The notes beneath the pieces were generated by a model. The model saw only the letters and a list, made by a program, of their open reading frames with translations. It had not been told where the DNA came from and did no database searches. From Leifsonia sp. C5G2 (GTDB lineage Bacteria; Actinomycetota; Actinomycetes; Actinomycetales; Microbacteriaceae), in NCBI RefSeq assembly GCF_013359685.1, contig NZ_JABFMV010000002.1, positions 333,828-397,827 of the forward strand: a DNA stretch of 64,000 bases. The letters are read 5' to 3'. The translations under genes were made by a program, and so were the position numbers. Of this stretch, positions 27,266-38,365 are shown piece after piece. How positions within the stretch are numbered: the first letter of the stretch is position 1; each line of letters opens with the position of its first letter.

Positions 27266-27296
27266 ACAGTAGAACTTCGAGCGCACTCCAAGTCAA
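27266..27296 (-). promoter_or_regulatory. MerR-type promoter/operator with 19-bp spacer
   Basis: On the minus strand, -35 TTGACT (27291-27296) and -10 TACTGT (27266-27271) are 19 bp apart, the stretched spacing MerR proteins correct. The spacer holds a dyad, ACTTGGAG-TGCG-CTCGAAGT, with 7 of 8 positions paired. The -10 ends 6 nt before the merR ATG. Confidence 0.8.
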
Positions 27297-27304
27297 CCGC
27301 CCGC

Positions 27305-27361
27305 AGATTCGTGCCGAATCTCCGGAATGGCGTCACCATTGCGCACATTCAGCACGAATGT
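27305..27361. repeat. two palindromes sharing ATTCGTG..GAAT downstream of dxs
   Basis: AGATTCG-TGC-CGAATCT (27305-27321) and ACATTC-AGCAC-GAATGT (27345-27361) are each perfect inverted repeats, and their arms also pair with each other. They sit between the dxs stop and the MerR promoter, so they could terminate dxs. The core resembles the palindrome at 13138-13150. Confidence 0.55.
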
Positions 27362-27367
27362 CGGGGG

Positions 27368-29326
27368 TCAGGCGCGGCGCTTCTTGACCGGGGCCGGGGC
27401 GTCGTCGGGGACCGCGGAGTCGTCGGGCAGCGGGCGCGCGATCGGGACGCGGCTGCCGAGCACCTGGGCCACCAGGTCGCGCGCGATCTTCTGCGGGGTG
27501 AGGCCTGCGTCCTCGAGGATCTGGTCGCGGGAGGCGTGCTCGATGAACGCGTCGGGCAGGCCGAGCTCGTCGACGGCCGTGTCGATTCCGGCCTCGCGGA
27601 GGTCCTGCCGCACGCGCGTGCCGATGCCGCCGACCCGAATGCCGTCCTCGATGGTGACGACGATGCGGTGCTCCGCGGCCAGCGACAGGATGCTCTTCGG
27701 CACCGGGACCACCCAGCGCGGGTCGACCACGGTGGCGCCGATGCCCTGCGCGGCCAGCCGGTCGGCGACCTTCAGGCCGAGGTCGGCCATCGGGCCGACA
27801 GTGACGAGCAGCACGTCGTTGCGCTCGCCCTCCCGCAGCACGTCCACGCCGTCCTCGAGGCGCCGCACGGCGTCGATGTCGGGCTGCACGGACCCCTTCG
27901 GGAAGCGCAGCACGGTCGGCGCGTCGTCGACCGCCACGGCCTCCGCCAGCTCCTCCCGGAACCGCGTGCCGTCGCGCGGCGCGGCCAGCCGGATGTTGGG
28001 GACGACCTGGAGGATGGCGAGGTCCCAGATGCCATGGTGGCTCGGCCCGTCGGGCCCGGTCACACCGGCGCGGTCGAGCACGAAGGTAACCCCCGCCTTG
28101 TGCAGGGCGACATCCATCAGCACCTGGTCGAACGCGCGGTTCATGAAGGTGGCGTAGATGGCGACGACGGGATGCAGCCCACCGAAGGCGAGGCCGGCCG
28201 CGCTGGTCGCCGCGTGCTGCTCGGCGATGCCGACGTCGTGCACCCGCTCGGGGAACCGCTCGGCCAGCTTGTGCAGTCCGGTCGGCCGCAGCATGGCCGC
28301 GGTGATGCCGACGATCTTCGGGTTCTGCTCGGCCAGCCGGACGATCTCGTCGGCGAAGACGCCGGTCCAGGACGGCTTGCTCGACCCCTCCATCGGCTCA
28401 CCGGTCTCGGGGTCGATCTGCCCGACGGAGTGGAACTGGTCGGCCGCGTCGCGTAGTGCCGGCTCATAGCCGCGGCCCTTCTGCGTGATCGCGTGGACGA
28501 TCACCGGGGCGCCGTAGTTCTTCGCCTGACGCAGCGCCTCCTCCATCGCCTCGATGTCGTGGCCGTGGACCGGGCCGATGTACTTGATGTCGAGGTTCGA
28601 GTACAGAGCCTCGTTGTTGGAGAACCGGCTGAGGAAGCCGTGGAGGCCGCCGCGCACGCCGCGGTAGAACGACCGGCCGGGCGTGCCCAGCTTGTCGAAC
28701 GCCCGCTGCGACGTGAGGTACAGGCTGCGGTAGCTCTTCCGCGTGCGGACCGTGTTGAGGAAGCGCGCCATGCCGCCGATCGTCGGGGCGTAGGAGCGGC
28801 CGTTGTCGTTGACGACGATGATGAGCCGGCGGTTGTTGTCGTCGGAGATGTTGTTGAGCGCCTCCCACGTCATGCCACCGGTGAGGGCGCCGTCGCCGAC
28901 GACCGCGATCACGTGCCGGTCCTTCTGGCCGGTCAGCTCGAACGCGCGCGAGATGCCGTCGGCCCACGAGAGCGACGAGGAGGCGTGCGAGCTCTCGACG
29001 ATGTCGTGCTCCGACTCCGAGCGCTGAGGGTAGCCGGCCATGCCGCCGCGCTGCCGCAGCTTGGAGAAGTCCTGACGCCCGGTGAGCAGCTTGTGCACGT
29101 ACGACTGGTGGCCGGTGTCGAACACGATGGCGTCGCGCGGCGATTCGAACACACGGTGGATGGCGATGGTCGTCTCGACGACGCCGAGGTTGGGTCCGAG
29201 GTGACCGCCCGTCTTCGCAACGTTGGCGACGAGGAACGCCCGGACCTCTGCGGCCAGCTGCACGAGCTCCTGCTCGGTCAGCCGGTCGAGGTCACGGGGG
29301 CCGTGGATCGTCTCGAGGATGCCCAT
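27368..29326 (-). CDS. dxs: 1-deoxy-D-xylulose-5-phosphate synthase
   Basis: A 652-residue thiamine-diphosphate enzyme of the MEP isoprenoid pathway that condenses pyruvate with glyceraldehyde 3-phosphate. The ThDP site is visible as GDGALTGGMTWEALNNI (about residue 150), FDTGHQSYVHKLLTGR precedes it, and the transketolase pyrimidine domain has DVGIAEQHAATSAAG (about 375). The C-terminal domain ends with a basic tail, KKRRA. A TAGACT box ends 6 nt before the ATG. It lies downstream of acnA on the same strand, with the opposing Abi-like gene between them. Confidence 0.97.
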   Translation of the reverse strand: MGILETIHGPRDLDRLTEQELVQLAAEVRAFLVANVAKTGGHLGPNLGVVETTIAIHRVFESPRDAIVFDTGHQSYVHKLLTGRQDFSKLRQRGGMAGYPQRSESEHDIVESSHASSSLSWADGISRAFELTGQKDRHVIAVVGDGALTGGMTWEALNNISDDNNRRLIIVVNDNGRSYAPTIGGMARFLNTVRTRKSYRSLYLTSQRAFDKLGTPGRSFYRGVRGGLHGFLSRFSNNEALYSNLDIKYIGPVHGHDIEAMEEALRQAKNYGAPVIVHAITQKGRGYEPALRDAADQFHSVGQIDPETGEPMEGSSKPSWTGVFADEIVRLAEQNPKIVGITAAMLRPTGLHKLAERFPERVHDVGIAEQHAATSAAGLAFGGLHPVVAIYATFMNRAFDQVLMDVALHKAGVTFVLDRAGVTGPDGPSHHGIWDLAILQVVPNIRLAAPRDGTRFREELAEAVAVDDAPTVLRFPKGSVQPDIDAVRRLEDGVDVLREGERNDVLLVTVGPMADLGLKVADRLAAQGIGATVVDPRWVVPVPKSILSLAAEHRIVVTIEDGIRVGGIGTRVRQDLREAGIDTAVDELGLPDAFIEHASRDQILEDAGLTPQKIARDLVAQVLGSRVPIARPLPDDSAVPDDAPAPVKKRRA

Positions 29327-29332
29327 GCTCAG

Positions 29333-29338
29333 AGTCTA
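29333..29338 (-). promoter_or_regulatory. -10 box, leaderless start of dxs
   Basis: TAGACT on the minus strand ends 6 nt before the dxs ATG. There is no ribosome site in the intervening bases. Confidence 0.5.
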
Positions 29339-29442
29339 GGCGCGCCCGTATGAAGAGAGGCTCAGAAGGACGCATTCCGGGCCTCCCCTTGACTTCGGAC
29401 CGGCCGACCGGATGCTGTCCGCAAGAGCACCGGGTTAAACAC

Positions 29443-29468
29443 AGCGGCCCGGGAGAACCCGGGCCGCT
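29443..29468. terminator. perfect hairpin between dxs and the Abi-like gene
   Basis: AGCGGCCCGGG-AGAA-CCCGGGCCGCT has 11-bp perfect arms and stands alone in the 202-bp divergent gap. On minus it is followed by TGTGTTTAA. It could be an old terminator for acnA-direction transcription, left behind when the Abi-like gene was inserted. Confidence 0.55.
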
Positions 29469-29516
29469 GAGAGCGTGACGCCGTTAGTGTTGCCGACGTC
29501 CTGAGCAGAAGATTAC

Positions 29517-29522
29517 TACGCT
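29517..29522 (+). promoter_or_regulatory. -10 box, leaderless start of Abi-like gene
   Basis: TACGCT ends 6 nt before the ATG at 29529, preceded by an AT-rich ATTAC. Confidence 0.5.
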
Positions 29523-29528
29523 CGCGGC

Positions 29529-30215
29529 ATGACGGCGGAGATCGTGACCTATTTCAGCGAACCGCGCATCGCGACGTACCGCGCGCGATGCGGTGGCGAC
29601 GAGGTGCGCGCGCTCGAGCTGTATCGCGCCAACGCTCAGATCAGCGGAGTGGCCCATGCGGCGATCCACTATTTCGAGGTGATGCTCCGCAATGCGCTCG
29701 ATCGGGAGCTGCGGACCTGGAATCTTTCGGTGTACGGAACAACCGAATGGGCGCTCGAGCCTGGAAGCCTCCTCGCATCCGTGATCCCGGCCGACCGCCT
29801 CCGCAGAGCCGGCCTCGACGCCGCTAGAGCAGTCCGGGGCCGTCGGCGGCCGACGCACGACGATGTGATCGCTCAGATCACGTTGGGTGTGTGGCGCAAT
29901 CTGCTGCCATCGAAGCGGCACCGCTGGAAGCAGGCGCTGTGGGAGGAAGCCCTCCAGCACGCGTTCGCCAACCGCCAAGGAGTCCGAGTCGACCAGATCG
30001 CGCGATCAGTTGCGATCGTGTCCGACTTCCGCAACCGCATCGCCCACCACGAACCGGTCTTCGCCCTCGACCTGCGAGGCAAACGGCGAGCGATGCGCGA
30101 TGTCCTCAACAGCATCAGCCCCACCGCCCGCCGCTGGTTCGTCGAGCACGAGCCGCTCTCGCCGGCGCTCGACGACTTCTACGCCGACTGGCCCGAGTTC
30201 GCCCGGACGAACTGA
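29529..30215 (+). CDS. Abi-like HEPN protein
   Basis: A 228-residue protein resembling the Abi (abortive infection) family: an N-terminal YRANAQISGVAHAAIHYFEVMLRN helix pair and, near residue 165, RNRIAHHEPV, which fits the R-x4-H motif of HEPN ribonucleases. HEPN proteins of this kind often act as RNA-cleaving defence or toxin proteins. It is the only gene on its strand between acnA and dxs, and three 60-base samples average about 62% GC, slightly below what I see around it. It is probably accessory. No partner antitoxin or nucleotidyltransferase gene is adjacent. Anti-phage function is inferred only. Confidence 0.75.
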   Translation: MTAEIVTYFSEPRIATYRARCGGDEVRALELYRANAQISGVAHAAIHYFEVMLRNALDRELRTWNLSVYGTTEWALEPGSLLASVIPADRLRRAGLDAARAVRGRRRPTHDDVIAQITLGVWRNLLPSKRHRWKQALWEEALQHAFANRQGVRVDQIARSVAIVSDFRNRIAHHEPVFALDLRGKRRAMRDVLNSISPTARRWFVEHEPLSPALDDFYADWPEFARTN

Positions 30216-30252
30216 GCCCCCGGGCCGCCGCAGACGCGACGACCGGGGGCTC
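30214..30252. terminator. hairpin between convergent Abi-like gene and acnA
   Basis: GAGCCCCCGG (30214-30223) and CCGGGGGCTC (30243-30252) are perfect 10-bp arms around a 19-nt loop, starting inside the Abi-like stop codon. Confidence 0.65.
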
Positions 30253-30270
30253 GGGTTCAGCAGGGTCCGC

Positions 30271-33084
<2,814 letters not shown>

Positions 33085-33161
33085 AATGCCCTCTCCTTCG
33101 TCGGCAGGCGATGTCCACGCACGCCTCGTCCATCTTCGTCGTCCGTCGAAGCGCCTTTCCA

Positions 33162-33176
33162 GCAAGGTAAGCCTAA
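33162..33176. promoter_or_regulatory. DtxR/IdeR-like iron box upstream of acnA
   Basis: CAAGGTAAGCCTAA matches 11 of the first 14 positions of the published IdeR/DtxR consensus (TTAGGTTAGCCTAA...), but the second half-site is poor. It lies about 80-90 bp upstream of the acnA GTG, so iron control of this Fe-S enzyme is plausible. Confidence 0.4.
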
Positions 33177-33194
33177 TTCACCGTGAACGGAAAG

Positions 33195-33212
33195 TATCTT
33201 GACGTCGAGATA
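33195..33212. promoter_or_regulatory. 18-bp palindrome upstream of acnA
   Basis: TATCTT-GACGTC-GAGATA is palindromic at 16 of 18 positions. It lies in the 140-bp gap between the ATPase stop and acnA, upstream of the iron-box-like site. It is an operator candidate; the regulator is unknown. Confidence 0.45.
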
Positions 33213-33224
33213 AATCTACCACGC

Positions 33225-35600
33225 TCAGAGGCGGTCGAAGACCAGGCCGCGCCGCTTGGCGAACCGGTAGAACAGCTCCACGCCCACCGCCCCGGCGGCC
33301 CCGACGAGCACACCCCAGGCGAGTGCGGCATCCAGTGCGACGTGCATCTCGAAGAAGGACGCGGTGAACGGGATGACGCACACCAGCACGAACGCCGCGG
33401 CCACCGCCGCGAGCAGCAGCCAGCGCGCTCCCGTCAGCGGCCGGGTGAGCACGCACAGGATCCACAGCGAGACGCAGAACAACGCGACCGTGGTGACACT
33501 GCGCGCCTCGTGCAGCGGGACGCTGTGGTAGAGCGGCGCGTAGGCGACGATCGCGGTCACCCCGGCGATGAGGCCGGTCGGCACGGAGTAGCGCAGGATG
33601 CGGCCGAGCACCCCCGGCGTGTAGATGCGCTTGTTGGGCGCGAGCGCCAGGAAGAACGACGGGATGCCGATGGCGAGCGTCGAAACGAGCGTCAGCTGCC
33701 GCGGCAGGAACGGGAACGGCCACAGCACGACGGCGCTCACCAGGGCGAGCAGGATGCCGTAGGTCGTCTTCGCCAGGAAGATGTTCGAGACACGCTCCAC
33801 GTTGGCGATGACCCGCCGCCCGGATGCGAGCACGTCCGGAAGCCGGTCGAACCGGTCGTCGAGCAGCACGACGCGCGAGACCGCCTTGGTCGCCGCGGTT
33901 CCGGTGCCCATCGCGATCCCGAGGTCGGCGTCCTTCACCGCCATCGCGTCGTTCACGCCGTCGCCGGTCATCGCGACCGTCCTGCCGCGCTCCTGGAGCA
34001 GCCGCACGGCCGCGCGCTTCTGGTCCGGGCTCACCCGGCCCAGCACGCTCGCGGTCTCCAGCGCGTCGGCCAGCTGCTCGTCGGTGTGCAGGGTGGACGC
34101 GTCCACCGCTTCGCCCTCCAACTGCAGCTCCCGCGCGATGGCCGCGACGGTGACCGGATTGTCGCCGGACATGACGACGACCCGCACCGCCTGCTCCCGG
34201 AAGTAGCCGAGCGTGTCGCGCGCCTCCGGGCGGAGGGTCTCGGCGAGCAGCACGAGCTCGGCCGGCTCGACGCGCGTCCCGGCGAGCGGCGTGTGCACCT
34301 CAGCGGGCAGCGGGTCGATCGCGCGGGCGAGCGCCAGGGTCCGCAGGCCGCTCGCGGCGAGCTCCGTGGCCCGAGCGAGCTGTTCGGGGTGCGCCTCCAG
34401 TACTCGCTCCGGCGCGCCGAGCACCCAGGAGCTCTCCTCGCCGTCGACGGTCATCGTCAGGGCGCTGTACTTGGTGGCGGAGGAGAACGGGATGCGGCGG
34501 CTCACGTGGAAGCGGTCGCTGCGGAACGTCGAGCCGAGGATGCCCGAGGTCGCGTTCCCAGCCTCGTCCGACCCGAACGCCGCGAGAGCGATCTCGGCGA
34601 GCTCCTCCCCCGCCGGCGCGCACAGCGGCTCGATGCCGTGCAGGTCGAGTTCGCCGGTGGTCAGCGTCCCGGTCTTGTCGAGGCACAGCACGTCGACGCG
34701 GGCGAGCACCTCGACGGCGGCGAGCTCCTGCACCAGCACCTTGCGCGAGGCGAGCTGGATGGCCGCCACCCCGAAGGCGAGGCTGGTCAGTAGCACGAGT
34801 CCCTCCGGGATCATGCCGACCACCGCCGCGACCGCGTCGAGCAGCGCGCGCCGCCAGCGGTCGTCGACGAACACCTCGGAGAACCCGCCGTAGGTGAGCA
34901 CCCGGCCGACGAGCGTCACCAGGATGAGCGGGCCGAGCACCCACGAGAGGTAGACCAGGATGCGGTTGGTCGCCTCCCGCAGCTCCGACCGCACGAGCGA
35001 GTGCTTGCGGATCTCGCTCGTCAGCCGGCTGGCGTACGAGTCGGCACCCACTGCGGTGACCAGCGCGAGCCCAGTGCCCGTCACGACGTGCGAGCCGGAG
35101 AGGAGCAGCGCGTCCTCGTCCTTGAACACCGGGTCGGACTCCCCGGTCAGCATCGACTCGTCGAGGGACAGCCCGGTGCTCTCCACCACGACGGCATCGG
35201 CGGGGATCTGGTCGCCCGGCCGCAGCACGAGCAGGTCGTCGATCACCACGTCTTCGAGCGCCACCGTCACGGCCTGGCCGTCGCGGCGCACGCGGCTGTG
35301 CGGTGCGGCGAGCAGCGCGGCGCGGTCGAGCACGCGCTTCGCGCGGTACTCCTGCACGATCCCGATGAGCGCGTTGACGACGACGATGCCGAAGAAGAAC
35401 CCGTCGCGCAGGTCGCCCAGCAGCAGGACCGCGACGAAGCAGGCGGTGAGGATGCCGTTGAACAGCGTGAAGATGTTCTCGCGGAGGATGTCGCCCAGCG
35501 ACCGCGAGCTCGGCTGGGTCTGGGTGTTGACGCGGCCGTCCGCGACACGCCTGGCCACCTCAGCGGCGGTCAGCCCGTCGCGCGTCCCCACCTCCGGCAT
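33225..35600 (-). CDS. cation-translocating P-type ATPase (CtpE-like)
   Basis: A 791-residue P-type ATPase. Visible are the actuator-domain motif LTGES (about residue 155), the M4 motif GMIPEGLVLL, the phosphorylation site DKTGTLT (about 295), the nucleotide-domain KYSALTMT, the hinge MTGDGVNDAMAVKDADLGIAMG and ten predicted membrane helices. The PEGL motif and overall build resemble mycobacterial CtpE, implicated in calcium uptake, but the ion cannot be assigned from sequence alone. It is the last gene of a dut-DUF3710-DUF3159-ATPase run on the minus strand. Confidence 0.9.
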   Translation of the reverse strand: MPEVGTRDGLTAAEVARRVADGRVNTQTQPSSRSLGDILRENIFTLFNGILTACFVAVLLLGDLRDGFFFGIVVVNALIGIVQEYRAKRVLDRAALLAAPHSRVRRDGQAVTVALEDVVIDDLLVLRPGDQIPADAVVVESTGLSLDESMLTGESDPVFKDEDALLLSGSHVVTGTGLALVTAVGADSYASRLTSEIRKHSLVRSELREATNRILVYLSWVLGPLILVTLVGRVLTYGGFSEVFVDDRWRRALLDAVAAVVGMIPEGLVLLTSLAFGVAAIQLASRKVLVQELAAVEVLARVDVLCLDKTGTLTTGELDLHGIEPLCAPAGEELAEIALAAFGSDEAGNATSGILGSTFRSDRFHVSRRIPFSSATKYSALTMTVDGEESSWVLGAPERVLEAHPEQLARATELAASGLRTLALARAIDPLPAEVHTPLAGTRVEPAELVLLAETLRPEARDTLGYFREQAVRVVVMSGDNPVTVAAIARELQLEGEAVDASTLHTDEQLADALETASVLGRVSPDQKRAAVRLLQERGRTVAMTGDGVNDAMAVKDADLGIAMGTGTAATKAVSRVVLLDDRFDRLPDVLASGRRVIANVERVSNIFLAKTTYGILLALVSAVVLWPFPFLPRQLTLVSTLAIGIPSFFLALAPNKRIYTPGVLGRILRYSVPTGLIAGVTAIVAYAPLYHSVPLHEARSVTTVALFCVSLWILCVLTRPLTGARWLLLAAVAAAFVLVCVIPFTASFFEMHVALDAALAWGVLVGAAGAVGVELFYRFAKRRGLVFDRL

Positions 35601-35622
35601 CCGTCCCCCTCGTACGCCCGCT

Positions 35623-36435
35623 CTACCCCGCCGACGTGGTCCGTCGGGCGCCCTCGGCGGGCTTCTGCGGGAACTGTCCCTTCACCACGAACCAGGTCAC
35701 CAGCAGGAGCGGCGCATAGAGCGGCACGCCCATCAGGAGCTTCGTGAGCGCCAGCGCGCTGGTGGCGGCGTCCGTGTGCGCGAGGTACAGCGGCACCTGC
35801 ACGACCAGCCGAGCGGCGAACAGGAGGAACCAGAGGAAGGTCAGCGCCTGCATCACGCGGAACTTCCGCTTGTCCTTGCGCCAGGCCACGCCGTCGCCCA
35901 TCAGGTACCCGGCGGCCAGGCCGATGACCGGCCACCGCACGAGCATGGAGATCAGGATGGCAGCGGCGTACGCGGCGTTGGTCCAGATCCCGAGGAGGAA
36001 GTTGTCCTCCCCGCGGCCGGTGATGAGCGCCAGGATCGCGGAGATGCCCACGCCGATCAGCCCCGCCATGGCCTGAGTGACCGGCGTCTTGCCGACGATG
36101 CGGACGACCGTGAAGACCGCAGCGACCGCCACGGAGGCGACGATCGAGAGCGGCACGTTCTGCGTGAAGGTGAAGAGCACGAGGAACACGAGCCCGGGCA
36201 GGATCGTCTCGCACAGGCCGCGGATGCCGCCGAGTGCACCGAGCAGGGCCGCGCCGGTCGAGGTGTCCGCCTCGGTCAGCTGCCCGAGGCCGGAGCGGCG
36301 CGCGGCCGCGGCGATGCTGTCGCCGAGGCGCGGCGCGCCGTCCGTCGTGGGCTCGCCCGGCATGGGCTCGTCCGCCGCGGGCGTGCCGCTCTGCGGTCCG
36401 CCGGTCGTCGGGTCCGGCCGGTCCTGATCGGTCAT
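35623..36435 (-). CDS. DUF3159 membrane protein
   Basis: A 270-residue actinobacterial membrane protein of DUF3159. A Pro/Gly/Asp-rich N-terminal tail (about 1-40) is followed by a soluble stretch and about six hydrophobic segments. Typical blocks are GALGGIRGLCETILPGLVF and MGDGVAWRKDKRKFRVMQ. The function is unknown. It sits between DUF3710 and the P-type ATPase, the arrangement usual in actinobacteria, 22 bp before the ATPase start. Confidence 0.88.
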   Translation of the reverse strand: MTDQDRPDPTTGGPQSGTPAADEPMPGEPTTDGAPRLGDSIAAAARRSGLGQLTEADTSTGAALLGALGGIRGLCETILPGLVFLVLFTFTQNVPLSIVASVAVAAVFTVVRIVGKTPVTQAMAGLIGVGISAILALITGRGEDNFLLGIWTNAAYAAAILISMLVRWPVIGLAAGYLMGDGVAWRKDKRKFRVMQALTFLWFLLFAARLVVQVPLYLAHTDAATSALALTKLLMGVPLYAPLLLVTWFVVKGQFPQKPAEGARRTTSAG

Positions 36436-36444
36436 GGTGACGCC

Positions 36445-37119
36445 TTAAAGAGAGGAGTAGTCGTTCTCGTTGCCGGCCGTCGGAGCGGTCGGCATGCGCA
36501 GTGGGATGAGGTCGCGCGGGGGCATGGGCACCGAGCCGCGCACGACCACGATGCTGCGGAAGAGGTCTTCGACCAGCGCCGCGGCCTCCGGCTTCACCGC
36601 CGCGTCGCCCGCGATCACACCGCGGAGGAACCAGCGGGGTCCGTCGACGCCGACGAAGCGCGCGACCCGCGTCTCGACCGCGCCGTTCGGCTCCGCCGCG
36701 ACGGGGATCTCGGCCACCAGTTCCGGCCCGAACGCGCCGTCGCGCTCCGACACCCGGCCGCCCTGGCGCTGGATCTGATCGGTGATCTGATCGCGGATCT
36801 CGTGCCACAGCCCGCTCGACCGCGGCGCGGCGAACGGCTGCACCTGCAGCGTCGAGTTGGCGTAGTCGAGGCCGACGGCGACGACGCGCTGCGACTCCTC
36901 CTCGACCTCCAGGCGCAGGTGCAGGCCCTCGCGCGGGAGGATCTTCACGCCGCCCAGGTCGACGTACGGGCGAACCGGGTTCGCCTCGCTCTCGTCGAGC
37001 GGCCCCTCGGTGGCGCGGTCCTCCGGCGCCGACTTCTCGAACTCCTCGGCCTCGGCCGTCTGCTGCTCGAGCTCGGCGCCCCGGTCGGCCCCGCGAGGGG
37101 TGTCGCTGGTGTCGCTCAC
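36445..37119 (-). CDS. DUF3710 domain protein
   Basis: A 224-residue soluble protein of DUF3710. The first 45 residues are acidic and low complexity; the conserved part runs from NPVRPYVDLGGVKILPREG to RWFLRGVIAGDAA. The function is unknown. Its ATG overlaps the dut stop (ATGA at 37116-37119), so translation is coupled to the dUTPase, as in many actinobacteria. Confidence 0.9.
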   Translation of the reverse strand: MSDTSDTPRGADRGAELEQQTAEAEEFEKSAPEDRATEGPLDESEANPVRPYVDLGGVKILPREGLHLRLEVEEESQRVVAVGLDYANSTLQVQPFAAPRSSGLWHEIRDQITDQIQRQGGRVSERDGAFGPELVAEIPVAAEPNGAVETRVARFVGVDGPRWFLRGVIAGDAAVKPEAAALVEDLFRSIVVVRGSVPMPPRDLIPLRMPTAPTAGNENDYSSL

Positions 37120-37574
37120 GCGTGTTCTCCTGCCTCGGTCACGGTGTACCCGGACGAGCCGAAGCCCGCGGTGCCGCGGTGGCTGTCCGGGAGGGTGTCG
37201 ACGGGGATGAACCGGGCTCGCGTGACCGGCATGACGATCAGCTGGGCGATCCGGTCGCCGACGGCGATATCGTACGGCATCGACCTGTCCGTGTTGAGGA
37301 GGGTCACCCGGATCTCGCCGCGGTACCCGGCGTCCACCGTGCCCGGCGCGTTGACGATGGTCAGGCCGTGGCGCATGGCCAGGCCGCTGCGCGGGACGAC
37401 GAACGCCGCATACCCCTCGGGGAGGGCGATCGACACGCCGGTCGGCATCGTGAACCGCTCCCCCGGGCCCAGCGTGACCGCCTCGGCCGCCGACAGGTCG
37501 GCGCCGGCGTCGCCCGGGTGCGCGTAGGCGGGCGGGAACGTGGCGATGATGGGGATGTCGACGGTATCGGTCAC
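37116..37574 (-). CDS. dut: dUTP diphosphatase
   Basis: A 152-residue trimeric dUTPase that hydrolyses dUTP to dUMP, keeping uracil out of DNA and supplying dTMP synthesis. The five family motifs are visible, including AGADLSA, PRSGLA, the uracil-binding NAPGTVDAGYRGEI, GDRIAQLIV, and the C-terminal P-loop-like RGTAGFGSSGY. The start is GTG at 37574, 6 nt after a TAGCCT box. Confidence 0.96.
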   Translation of the reverse strand: MTDTVDIPIIATFPPAYAHPGDAGADLSAAEAVTLGPGERFTMPTGVSIALPEGYAAFVVPRSGLAMRHGLTIVNAPGTVDAGYRGEIRVTLLNTDRSMPYDIAVGDRIAQLIVMPVTRARFIPVDTLPDSHRGTAGFGSSGYTVTEAGEHA

Positions 37575-37580
37575 GTGTCG

Positions 37581-37586
37581 AGGCTA
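37581..37586 (-). promoter_or_regulatory. -10 box, leaderless start of dut
   Basis: TAGCCT on the minus strand ends 6 nt before the dut GTG. Confidence 0.5.
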
Positions 37587-37613
37587 GTGCAGAAGTCTGA
37601 TCGAATAGGGGGC

Positions 37614-38060
37614 ATGGACCTCTACCGCGAACGGCTGTGGGCGACCCCCTGGCTGTTCATCTCCACGTTGCTCGTCATCCCTGCCGTGATGCTCGTGTTC
37701 GCCCCGATCAACCTCACGATCGGCATCGTGCTCGCGATCGCGATCTACGCCGCCTGGGCCGTCTTCCTGGTCGCCACGGCCCCGACCGTCCGCGTGACGA
37801 AGGACGAGCTGGTCGCCGGCAGCGCCCGCATCCCGCTCGCGCTCACCGGCGAGCCGACCGCTTACCGCGGCGAAGACGCCGTGCTGGAGCGCGGACGGCG
37901 CCTCGACGCGCGGGCCTGGCTGCTCATCCGCGGCTGGATCAAGCCGGTCGTGAAGGTGCCGGTCCTGGATACCGACGACCCGGCCCCCTACTGGCTCCTC
38001 TCGACAAGAAACCCGGACCAGCTGGTCCGGGTTCTCGATGAGGCTCGCCTCGCTTCCTAG
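37614..38060 (+). CDS. DUF3093 membrane protein
   Basis: A 148-residue protein with two adjacent N-terminal membrane segments (about 12-33 and 35-55) and a cytosolic C-terminal domain, the DUF3093 pattern (YRERLWATPWLF at the start, RVTKDELVAGSARIPL in the middle). The function is unknown. The ATG at 37614 is chosen because the product begins with the family's usual MxLYRERLW. It is divergent from dut and convergent with the DUF4193 gene, 11 bp apart. Confidence 0.88.
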   Translation: MDLYRERLWATPWLFISTLLVIPAVMLVFAPINLTIGIVLAIAIYAAWAVFLVATAPTVRVTKDELVAGSARIPLALTGEPTAYRGEDAVLERGRRLDARAWLLIRGWIKPVVKVPVLDTDDPAPYWLLSTRNPDQLVRVLDEARLAS

Positions 38061-38071
38061 TCGACCTGTCG

Positions 38072-38365
38072 TCAGGCGGCGCACTCCACGCAGATCGGCC
38101 CGAGCTTGGTCTCGTGGTCGATCTGGGAGCGGTGCTTCACCAGGAAGCAGTTCACGCAGGTGAACTCGTCCGCCTGGGGAGGCAGCACCACGACATCGAG
38201 GTCGAGGTCGGAGAGGTCGGCACCGGGGAGCTCGTATCCGCCGGGGTTGTCAGCATCTTCGACGTCGACGACCCCCGACATCTTGTCCGGGACACGCTCC
38301 TTGAGGGCCTCGATCGACTCGGAGTCGTCCTCGGTCTTCCGCGGTGCGTCGTAATCCGTTGCCAT
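38072..38365 (-). CDS. DUF4193 zinc-ribbon-like protein
   Basis: A 97-residue actinobacterial protein of DUF4193. An acidic N-terminal half (TDYDAPRKTEDDSES) is followed by CVNCFLVKHRSQ and a terminal CVEC, four cysteines that probably bind zinc. The function is unknown. I take the second ATG (MATDYD) as the start because it matches family members; an ATG two codons earlier is also possible. Confidence 0.88.
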   Translation of the reverse strand: MATDYDAPRKTEDDSESIEALKERVPDKMSGVVDVEDADNPGGYELPGADLSDLDLDVVVLPPQADEFTCVNCFLVKHRSQIDHETKLGPICVECAA

